Shown here: one piece after another, positions 1 to 5,489 of the stretch
How the letters are laid out: the number at the start of each line of letters is the position of its first letter
How positions within the stretch are numbered: position 1 is the first letter of the stretch
Assembly: GCA_030621455.1 (NCBI GenBank)
Contig: JAUXHQ010000152.1
Location: forward strand, 1 to 5,489
Reading direction: 5' to 3'
Source: Deltaproteobacteria bacterium
GTDB taxonomy: Bacteria; Desulfobacterota; UBA8473
DNA length: 5,489 nt
Made by a program: the position numbers and the translations under genes
The notes under the pieces: model-generated
The model's database searches: none
The model's input: the letters and a program-made list of their open reading frames with translations, nothing else
Told to the model about the DNA's origin: nothing

Positions 1-1673
1 TCTGTTGGGCCATCCGTACCATCCGTCCCCCCGCTTAAAATGGTTACCCCCTCTAATCCGTCGATCTCCATAGCGGCAGCTAACACAAACTCCTGGTTTC
101 TCCCTCCTAAGCCTTTGCCATGGATGGTGACGGTAGTCTCCCCACCGGATATAATACATGCCGGTCTTTTCACCGGATTCCCGGAGTGCAAGACCTCTCT
201 TGCTATAGCTGCGTGTACCTTGGCCACCTCCTTGGTTTCCCCTTCAATGGAAGTGGAGAGGATAAGGGCGTTATAACCCATACGTTCCGATAGAATTCTT
301 GCTTCATTAATAGCCAGAAGGTTACTTCCAATAACGAAGTTTTTGGTTTTTTTGAAGATCTCATCACCGGGCTTTGGAGTCTCTTCTACGATCCCTTTTG
401 ATCCATCTGTAAGATGCATCAGGACTGATTCTGGTATCTTCTTCTCGATCCCGTATCTTTCTATGATCCTAAGGCAGTCTTCAAAGGTGCTTTCATCCGG
501 GACTGTTGGCCCTGAAGCGATGACGTCTAACCTGTCACCAATAACATCGGAGAGTATCAGAGAAACTAAGGTGGCGGGATATACATATCTGGCAAGCTTG
601 CCACCTTTTATCTGAGATATATGTTTTCTTATGGCGTTTATTTCATTTATTGTTGCCCCGCATTCCAGAAGCAGTCTGGTTGTGTCCTGTTTTTCTCCAA
701 GGCTTATCCCTTCACAGGGTAGTGGCATCAAGGCTGACCCCCCTCCGGAGATCAGGCATACTACCAGATCATGGCTGGTGAGCCCCTTTACCAATTCAAG
801 GATATCCCTGGTGCCTTTTATCCCTGCCTCATCAGGAATCGGGTGACCTGCTTCATTGATATGTATTATGTCTAACTCTTCCAGGTGTCCGTATTTAACG
901 GTAACCGTCCCCCCACTGATCCTCTCTCCCAGGATCCCCTCCATTGACAGGGCCATGGAAGACGCTGCCTTTCCGGCACCTACCACGTGTATCCTATGAT
1001 ATTCTGAAAGGTCATATTCCGTGCCGCCTATTAACAGTTTAACCCCTGACAGGCTATCCATTAACTGAACGTTTCTATTAACAACCTTCTTCGGCCTTAC
1101 TGCAGCAACAGCACTTTCAAAGATTTCTCTAATGTTCTTCTTTGACTTTGCTTCAGGCATAACACGTTTCTCCTCCCTGCCTTGTCGTGGGCCACATTCG
1201 GTATTGTCTCCCTTTATCTTGGCGATTGCATGGGGTAGTGAAGCCAGGATTGCGTTAAGATTTTCTGTTACAGCTTTTGGACTACCCGGAAGGTTGACGA
1301 TGAGGGAACTCTTCCGAATTCCTACTACAGCCCTCGATATCATGGCATGGGACGTCTTTTTGAGTCCCTCGAGTCTCATGGCCTCAGCCATCCCCGGCAC
1401 TTCCTTCTCTATTACACTCAACGTAGCGTCGGGGGTCACATCCCTGGGGGCTACCCCGGTACCCCCGGTTGTAACAATGAGGTCCAGTTTCCTGTTATCT
1501 ACATAATCGATTAGCCTGTTGGTTATGATATCCCTCTCATCGGGGATCACTTCATAGGCATCTACCCTTGCCGGCAGTTCCTTTACCAACCTTCTTATCC
1601 CTAAACCACTCTTATCTTCCCTCTCTCCTCGTGCTCCCTTATCACTAATCGTCAGTATCCCAACTGTTATCAT
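1..1673 (-). CDS. Fused MogA/MoaB-type molybdopterin adenylyltransferase and glycerate 2-kinase (DUF4147/MOFRL), 3' end outside window
   Basis: One open frame gives 557 residues without a stop and continues past the left edge. Residues 1 to about 160 form a MogA/MoaB domain. It has MITVGILTISDKGARGE, the TTGGTG loop at 68-73, APRDVTPDAT at 75-84 and NLPGSPKAV at 127-135. This family adenylates molybdopterin before molybdate insertion in the cytosol. Residues 152-171 are a charged linker. From Met172 a glycerate kinase type II domain follows: GAGKAA with Lys235, AGHPIPDEAG, LISGGGSAL at 307-315, INAIRKHISQIKGGKLA, SDVIGDRLDVIASGPTVPD, then the MOFRL part with GGRNQE (Arg525) and SGGTDGTDGPT. 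This family phosphorylates D-glycerate to 2-phosphoglycerate. The Lys and Arg resemble the proposed active-site pair of the Thermotoga enzyme (inference). By family length, roughly 40-60 C-terminal residues are missing. The ATG at 1673 is the first ATG after an in-frame stop at 1718-1716; its Shine-Dalgarno is weak (AGGCG). Domain identities are secure; a functional reason for the fusion is not known to me. Confidence 0.9.
   Translation of the reverse strand, partial: MITVGILTISDKGARGEREDKSGLGIRRLVKELPARVDAYEVIPDERDIITNRLIDYVDNRKLDLIVTTGGTGVAPRDVTPDATLSVIEKEVPGMAEAMRLEGLKKTSHAMISRAVVGIRKSSLIVNLPGSPKAVTENLNAILASLPHAIAKIKGDNTECGPRQGREEKRVMPEAKSKKNIREIFESAVAAVRPKKVVNRNVQLMDSLSGVKLLIGGTEYDLSEYHRIHVVGAGKAASSMALSMEGILGERISGGTVTVKYGHLEELDIIHINEAGHPIPDEAGIKGTRDILELVKGLTSHDLVVCLISGGGSALMPLPCEGISLGEKQDTTRLLLECGATINEINAIRKHISQIKGGKLARYVYPATLVSLILSDVIGDRLDVIASGPTVPDESTFEDCLRIIERYGIEKKIPESVLMHLTDGSKGIVEETPKPGDEIFKKTKNFVIGSNLLAINEARILSERMGYNALILSTSIEGETKEVAKVHAAIAREVLHSGNPVKRPACIISGGETTVTIHGKGLGGRNQEFVLAAAMEIDGLEGVTILSGGTDGTDGPT
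1158..1178 (-). promoter_or_regulatory. Internal ribosome binding site and ATG for a stand-alone glycerate kinase
   Basis: Within the fused ORF, the minus strand reads AGGGAGGAG (1178-1170), nine bases, then ATG at 1160-1158. The ATG is codon 172 and is in frame. It lies exactly where free-standing glycerate kinases begin: the following IREIFESAVAAVRP matches the usual N-terminal helix of the family. This Shine-Dalgarno is much stronger than the one at the fusion's own start. It may let the cell make a separate kinase as well as the fusion, or it may be a relic of two adjacent genes whose intervening stop was lost. The AGG GAG GAG codons (Arg-Glu-Glu) could also produce such a match by chance. 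Confidence 0.45.
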
Positions 1674-1736
1674 CAGGATTCGCCTGTTTGTTTCAAAGTT
1701 AAGTGTGGTAACTTCTCATTAAGTTCGGGTAACAAG

Positions 1737-1808
1737 CGTCATTCCCGTGAAAACGGGAATCTGGAAAATCCGCAAAGGCCCTGGATTCCCGCCTTCACGG
1801 GAATGACG
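1737..1808. repeat. Dispersed palindromic repeat with ATTCCC-N8-GGGAAT units
   Basis: Two arms of about 28 bases face each other, starting GTCATTCCCGTGAA on each strand and matching at 23 of the 27 bases in 1738-1764 versus 1807-1781. The centre (1765-1780) is unpaired. Each arm is also a hairpin. The left arm has a perfect 8-bp stem ATTCCCGT/ACGGGAAT (1741-1760) closing on a GAAA loop. The right arm has ATTCCCG/CGGGAAT (1786-1804) with a 6-base loop. Both units fit ATTCCC-N8-GGGAAT, the pattern described for neisserial dRS3 repeats; similar palindromes are dispersed in many proteobacterial genomes. It fills much of the 187-base gap between the DUF445 gene stop and the fusion gene start. Transcribed from either strand it would fold strongly, so it may affect read-through or mRNA stability. 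No T-run follows, so it is not a standard terminator. Confidence 0.8.
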
Positions 1809-1860
1809 ATAATAGATACATGCAGAGGTGTCTGCCTTACCTTAGGGGCGAGGCCGAATT

Positions 1861-2445
1861 TCACATTAAACTCACCGCCACCTGGACGAGTCCAATCATA
1901 ACCCCCAATACACCGCCAAGAATTGTTATATGCGTGAGATGCCTCTTGACCACGCCCCTAATTGCCTCTTCCAGCTCCGCCAAAGGGAAATTAGTCACTC
2001 TCTCCTCGACAAGCTCTCTGAAATTTACGAGATCTATGAAGCCCAGCAATTCATCCCTTACCAAGCTGGAAATCTTTGGTGCCATAAGCTTTTTTACGTG
2101 GCACATGGCAGTCTCGGGGATAAGAAAGTAGAATTTCCCCATATTCTTTTCCACTGCTCTGTCCATCAGCTCCTCAATCTTTCCGCTGACAGTTTCCCTT
2201 GTAATCCTGTCATGTATCTCCTGCGAGTCTATGAGCTTTTCTTCAACGAGTCTTCCCAGGCTTCTCGCTATCCTTATTTGATCTCTGGGTATCAATCCGG
2301 GAGTAAACGGAATACGAATGCCGAAAACCCTTCTTTCCTTTTTCGGGTTGAAGAGCATCCATATGGCCAGCTTGTTTGTCGACCAGCCGATTATGCCGCC
2401 TATTACCGGTGGAATAAGGTATTGCGAAAGGGTAAGGGTAAACAT
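1861..2445 (-). CDS. DUF445 family membrane protein (short form)
   Basis: The 194-residue product has the DUF445 (YheB-like) hallmark near its N terminus: GGIIGWSTNKLAIWMLFNP (16-34) and then FGIRIPFTPGLIPRDQ (41-56). A hydrophobic segment spans about 8-32. The middle (about 60-165) is charged and probably helical, with LGRLVEEKLIDSQEIHDRI. A C-terminal membrane segment lies at about 173-193 (ITILGGVLGVMIGLVQVAVSL), which is the usual family ending. This predicts a two-anchor protein with a soluble middle domain. It is about half the length of Bacillus YheB, but short forms with both ends intact are known, so it appears complete. The family's biochemical role is not established. The ATG at 2445 follows a G-rich AGGGGG with five bases between. 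The gene starts 79 bases downstream of lgt on the same strand, so co-transcription is plausible. Confidence 0.85.
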   Translation of the reverse strand: MFTLTLSQYLIPPVIGGIIGWSTNKLAIWMLFNPKKERRVFGIRIPFTPGLIPRDQIRIARSLGRLVEEKLIDSQEIHDRITRETVSGKIEELMDRAVEKNMGKFYFLIPETAMCHVKKLMAPKISSLVRDELLGFIDLVNFRELVEERVTNFPLAELEEAIRGVVKRHLTHITILGGVLGVMIGLVQVAVSLM

Positions 2446-2524
2446 ATGTTCCCCCTGGACAGAAGTATTGAAAGCTCTGGGAGCGTTGAAAAATTGCGAC
2501 CTGTGCAGGTTTACCGCTTGCCGG

Positions 2525-3301
2525 CTACTTTGCCGACAGTCTTTTGTGTCTCGTCCTCAAATATAGCAGCATAAGCAAAGATGTAAGTCCCAAGATAATT
2601 CCAATGAACTGGGATACCGATAGCATCCCTTCGATTACGAAACCGCGATCATCACCCCTGAATATTTCAATGATGGAGCGGGTAATAGAATATAGCAACA
2701 TGTACAAGCAGACAAGGAAGCCGTCAAACTTCTTAAAACGCTTTGCAGCCATTAGAATGAGGAATATAAGAAAGGCATTTACAGAGGAATAGAGCTGAGT
2801 AGGATGAAGGGGGGTATTGAGATTCGCGAGACTTTCCGGGTTGGTGAAGGTAACAGCCCAGGGAAGGGTGGTTTCCTTACCGTAGCAGCAGCCGGCACAG
2901 AAGCACCCCAGCCGTCCTATTGCCTGCCCTATGGCTAGCGAGGGAGCCATGATATCAACGGTTTTCCAGACCGGCATCCGGTTTTTATTCATGTACCACA
3001 TGCCAACCAACAAGGCAGGAATAAAACCCCCGTAGTAGACCAACCCCCCGCTCCAGATCTTTATCATCTCAAGCGGATTCTCCATAAAATACTTATAGTA
3101 AATTATGATATACAGAAGGCGAGATCCCACTATTGCAGCAATGATTACGTAGAAAGACAGATCAAGGATTCTCTCTGGCTCTTCCCCCACACGTTTTGCC
3201 TCTCTAAAGGCCAGAATAATGCCCATCAAGAAGCCCAGCGCAATAAAGAGCCCATACGTGTGGAGTTTGAAGCTTCCTATATGAAATAGAACAGGATACA
3301 T
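2525..3301 (-). CDS. lgt: Prolipoprotein diacylglyceryl transferase
   Basis: This inner-membrane enzyme moves the diacylglyceryl group of phosphatidylglycerol to the lipobox cysteine of prolipoproteins, the first step of lipoprotein maturation. The 258 residues are within the family's normal range. Family marks in order: LHTYGLFIALGF (13-24), GSRLLYI (59-65), SGGLVYYGGF (84-93), AIGRLGCFCAGCCYG (128-141), HPTQLYSS (166-173) and RSIIEIFRGDDRG (208-220). Several hydrophobic segments are visible, at about 12-32, 48-68, 86-104, 172-187, 196-212 and 228-248. Arg130 and Arg215 match the essential Arg143 and Arg239 of E. coli Lgt by motif. Tyr90 sits where E. coli has His103, and the Asn of the usual GRxGNF is Cys133. 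The ATG at 3301 follows AAGGTGA with a short spacer. It is transcribed divergently from lepA, with the DUF445 gene downstream. Confidence 0.95.
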   Translation of the reverse strand: MYPVLFHIGSFKLHTYGLFIALGFLMGIILAFREAKRVGEEPERILDLSFYVIIAAIVGSRLLYIIIYYKYFMENPLEMIKIWSGGLVYYGGFIPALLVGMWYMNKNRMPVWKTVDIMAPSLAIGQAIGRLGCFCAGCCYGKETTLPWAVTFTNPESLANLNTPLHPTQLYSSVNAFLIFLILMAAKRFKKFDGFLVCLYMLLYSITRSIIEIFRGDDRGFVIEGMLSVSQFIGIILGLTSLLMLLYLRTRHKRLSAK

Positions 3302-3534
3302 AGTTCACCTTGGTCAATCAAATAAATAATAATCCCAAGAGGCGGATATCCCGGCATGTTACCAGAGAAAGAGGAGAGTAGTCAACGACAAAAGTAGCCA
3401 GGCGACAAACATGATCGTGGATGCTAAACATCAAACGAAAAAAGGTTACACTCAATTCTTCTAATCAAAGAGGATACTATATAATGGTCTGAATAGACGA
3501 TTGGTATCTCACAAGCGTTTCAGCCCTTTTTTCT

Positions 3535-3561
3535 TTGACAAAAACAGGAAGATGATATAGG
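3535..3561 (+). promoter_or_regulatory. Possible sigma-70 promoter for lepA
   Basis: A consensus -35 hexamer TTGACA (3535-3540) is followed after 15 bases by TATAGG (3556-3561), a 4/6 match to the -10 element. The spacer is shorter than the optimum of 17. A second, AT-rich -10-like TATAAA lies at 3583-3588 but has no good -35. Either start would give a lepA leader of about 90-125 bases, containing all or most of the inverted repeat at 3591-3661. Confidence 0.3.
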
Positions 3562-3590
3562 TTACCCCGTTAGATGTTCGTATATAAAAT

Positions 3591-3661
3591 AGAATTTTTG
3601 AAACTCGATTATGAGCTACAAATGGCTTAAAGGCATAATTCAAATGAGTTTCAAAAATTCT
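3591..3661. repeat. Perfect 16-bp inverted repeat with nested inner stem, upstream of lepA
   Basis: The left arm AGAATTTTTGAAACTC (3591-3606) is the exact reverse complement of 3646-3661. The 39-base interior contains a second pair, ATTATG (3608-3613) with CATAAT (3634-3639), and a short AGC/GCT pair inside that. The whole can fold as one long, AT-rich hairpin ending 26 bases before the lepA ATG. No T-run follows on the plus strand and the stem is GC-poor, so it does not look like an intrinsic terminator. It could be a leader RNA structure controlling lepA, a binding site for a dimeric protein, or a small non-autonomous repeat element. I saw no clear target-site duplication around it. Confidence 0.7.
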
Positions 3662-3687
3662 GATTTAAATGGGGTATATTTTTCTGC

Positions 3688-5487
3688 ATGGAGAGAGCTA
3701 ACCCAAGAATAAGGAATTTTTCTATTATCGCCCACATAGACCACGGTAAGTCTACTCTGGCAGATAGGTTCCTGGAATTGACCGGTGTTCTTGGTCAAAA
3801 AGGGATAACCCCTCAATTCCTAGACAAAATGGATATAGAAAGGGAGAGGGGAATCACTATTAAGGCTCAGACCGTTAGGTTGCCCTATACCTCCCACGAT
3901 AACGAAACATATGTCCTGAACCTGATCGATACCCCCGGCCATGTGGACTTCAGCTACGAGGTCTCTAGTAGCCTCGCTGCCTGTGAGGGGGCGATATTGG
4001 TGGTCGACGCATCACAGGGGGTGGAAGCCCAGACTCTGGCCAATGTATACATGGCCTACGATTTCGACCTTACGGTCTTACCCGTCGTTAATAAGATAGA
4101 TCTTCCCAGTGCCGATCCGGATAAGGTTAGAGGAGAGATCGAGGATCTCATCGGCATGGAATCGGACGACGCGATTTTGATAAGTGCCAAAGAGGGTATT
4201 GGCATCGAGGATGTCCTGGAGGCGATTATTGAGAAGGTCCCACCACCCGGGGGAGACAGGAAGGCTCCTCTGAAGGCCTTGATCTTCGATTCGTGGTTTG
4301 ATTCCTATCAGGGTGCTGTAGTACTGATCAGGATATTTGGCGGAACATTGAGAAAAGGGATGAATATACAGATGATGTCCTCAAATAAGGTCTTTGAGGT
4401 CGCCAAAATTGGAGTATTCTCACCCGACATGACGGAGGTGGCAGAACTGTCAGCGGGCGAAGTCGGTTTTGTCATCGCAGGGATTAAGAAAGTAGGAGAT
4501 ACTAGAATAGGAGATACCATAACGGATGCGGACAACCCAACCGGGACCCCATTTCCCGGCTTCAAGGTTAGGAAGTCCATGGTTTTTAGTGGTCTGTATC
4601 CGGCCGCATCCGCCCAGTTTGACCTGCTCAGGAATGCCCTTGAGAAGCTCCAATTGAACGATTCTTCTTTCTCGTACGATCCGGAGACGTCCCTGGCGTT
4701 GGGATTCGGATTCCGTTGTGGATTCTTGGGACTTTTACACATGGAGGTTATTCAGGAACGTCTTGAAAGAGAATATGGGGTTGGTCTTGTCACCACAGCG
4801 CCCAATGTGGTTTATGAGGTTACTACCAGATCCGGGGAGGTGTTGAGTGTAGAGAACCCATCGAATCTTCCCGGGACTCAGGATATCGCCTTCATCAGTG
4901 AACCGTATGTACTTGCAACCATCTATCTTCCCAACACTTATCTTGGTTCCATCTTGAGGCTCTGTGAGGAGAAACGTGGTATTCAGAGAGAGATCAAATA
5001 TCATGGCACGGACAGGGTGGTCTTAACCTACGATCTCCCTTTAGGCGAAATAGTATTTGACTTCTATGACAAACTGAAGTCTCTCAGCCGGGGCTATGCT
5101 TCATTTGATTATGAACACCTTGATTTTCGTCAATCCGACATGGTTAAAATCGATGTACTCATTAACGGGGATATTGTAGACGCACTTTCGTTGATCACCC
5201 ACAGAGATAGTTCTTACTTCAGGGCAAAGCGTCTGGCTACCAAGATGAAAGATTTGATCCCTCGTCAGATGTTTGAGGTAGCGATTCAAGCGGCCATAGG
5301 TAAAAAAATTATAGCAAGAGAGACGATCAAGCCCTTAAGAAAAAATGTCACTGCGAAATGTTACGGGGGGGATATTACAAGGAAGAGAAAGCTGTTGGAG
5401 AAACAAAAGGAGGGCAAAAAGAGGATGAAACAAGTTGGGAAGGTTGAAATTCCTCAGGAGGCCTTTTTGTCCATATTGAAGACTTGA
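3688..5487 (+). CDS. lepA: Elongation factor 4 (LepA), ribosome-associated GTPase
   Basis: LepA is a translational GTPase that binds the ribosome; back-translocation and a role in initiation or 30S assembly have been proposed. The 599-residue length equals that of E. coli LepA and both ends match the family, so the gene is complete. GTPase motifs: G1 AHIDHGKS (15-22), G2 RGIT (54-57), G3 DTPGH (81-85), G4 NKID (135-138) and G5 SAK (166-168). Next come the EF-G-like domain II and domain III, with [17 protein letters not shown], the domain V region ending near [12 protein letters not shown], and the LepA-specific C-terminal domain with the basic [25 protein letters not shown], ending [14 protein letters not shown]. 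The ATG at 3688 gives [20 protein letters not shown], a typical start. The only purine-rich stretch upstream, GGGG at 3671-3674, is 13 bases away, so the Shine-Dalgarno is weak. Only two bases follow the stop, so the usual neighbour lepB cannot be checked. Confidence 0.98.
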   Translation: MERANPRIRNFSIIAHIDHGKSTLADRFLELTGVLGQKGITPQFLDKMDIERERGITIKAQTVRLPYTSHDNETYVLNLIDTPGHVDFSYEVSSSLAACEGAILVVDASQGVEAQTLANVYMAYDFDLTVLPVVNKIDLPSADPDKVRGEIEDLIGMESDDAILISAKEGIGIEDVLEAIIEKVPPPGGDRKAPLKALIFDSWFDSYQGAVVLIRIFGGTLRKGMNIQMMSSNKVFEVAKIGVFSPDMTEVAELSAGEVGFVIAGIKKVGDTRIGDTITDADNPTGTPFPGFKVRKSMVFSGLYPAASAQFDLLRNALEKLQLNDSSFSYDPETSLALGFGFRCGFLGLLHMEVIQERLEREYGVGLVTTAPNVVYEVTTRSGEVLSVENPSNLPGTQDIAFISEPYVLATIYLPNTYLGSILRLCEEKRGIQREIKYHGTDRVVLTYDLPLGEIVFDFYDKLKSLSRGYASFDYEHLDFRQSDMVKIDVLINGDIVDALSLITHRDSSYFRAKRLATKMKDLIPRQMFEVAIQAAIGKKIIARETIKPLRKNVTAKCYGGDITRKRKLLEKQKEGKKRMKQVGKVEIPQEAFLSILKT

Positions 5488-5489
5488 GG

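Larger units (their letters stand above)
3302..3687. other. Divergent intergenic region between lgt and lepA
   Basis: These 386 bases hold no convincing ORF or RNA gene on either strand and are AT-richer than the flanking genes. The region must carry the start signals for lgt (leftward) and lepA (rightward). Towards lepA there is a TTGACA at 3535-3540 and a perfect inverted repeat at 3591-3661, listed separately. A TATAAT at 3480-3485 has no good -35 partner. I found no convincing promoter for lgt. The stretch from 3341 to 3470 shows nothing recognisable. Confidence 0.6.

Noticed and set aside
40..1506. Several plus-strand open frames of 70-124 codons in the left third
   Set aside because: All lie opposite the MogA-glycerate kinase frame, whose motifs run continuously. 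The plus-strand translations look non-coding.
1822..1835. Short hairpin GCAGA-GGTG-TCTGC downstream of the DUF445 gene as a terminator
   Set aside because: The stem is only 5 bp and no T-run follows on the minus strand. It is too weak to call.
1820..2574. Overlapping plus-strand open frames opposite the DUF445 gene, up to 214 codons
   Set aside because: The translations show no family motifs and mirror a minus-strand gene with a clear DUF445 signature. They are antisense shadows.
3480..3485. Plus-strand TATAAT as a lepA promoter
   Set aside because: No reasonable -35 hexamer lies 16-18 bases upstream and there is no extended -10 TG. It is about 200 bases from lepA, so a chance match in AT-rich DNA is likely.
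3591..3661. The inverted repeat as an intrinsic terminator
   Set aside because: The stem is GC-poor and no T-run follows on the plus strand. It also sits upstream of lepA between divergent genes, where no transcript is expected to end.
4308..5289. Minus-strand open frames inside lepA
   Set aside because: They are antisense to an intact, well-conserved LepA and have no recognisable motifs or start signals.

Overview
This window looks like chromosomal DNA of a Gram-negative-type bacterium. It carries lgt (lipoprotein maturation), lepA (translation) and a MOFRL-family glycerate kinase. The Lgt variant has a Cys-rich GRLGCFCAGCC motif, and a dispersed palindrome of the ATTCCC-N8-GGGAAT type is present. 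From memory, both suggest a deltaproteobacterial (Desulfobacterota) or Nitrospirota-like lineage, but this is an inference and the sequence does not settle it. No transposase, CRISPR, phage, tRNA or rRNA is visible.

Layout. Three genes lie on the minus strand and read leftwards from a divergent intergenic region: lgt (2525-3301), a DUF445 membrane protein (1861-2445), and a long ORF that starts at 1673 and runs off the left edge. That last ORF is the most notable item. One uninterrupted frame encodes a complete MogA/MoaB-type molybdopterin-adenylation domain (residues 1 to about 160) followed by a nearly complete glycerate 2-kinase (DUF4147 + MOFRL, from residue 172). A strong internal Shine-Dalgarno and ATG sit at the domain junction. 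A dispersed palindromic repeat (1737-1808) separates the DUF445 gene from the fusion gene. On the plus strand, lepA (3688-5487) is complete and fills the right third.

The 386-base region between lgt and lepA holds no gene. It contains a possible promoter facing lepA and a perfect 16-bp inverted repeat (3591-3661) with a nested inner stem, ending 26 bases before the lepA start. This is probably a structured leader or a small repeat element.

How the genes relate. lgt and DUF445 are 79 bases apart on the same strand and could be co-transcribed; both products are membrane proteins. No clear pathway links them to the MogA-glycerate kinase protein. lepA is transcribed away from the rest. Apart from the fusion and the two inverted-repeat elements, the region is ordinary housekeeping sequence, and I see no evidence of a defence or mobile system.
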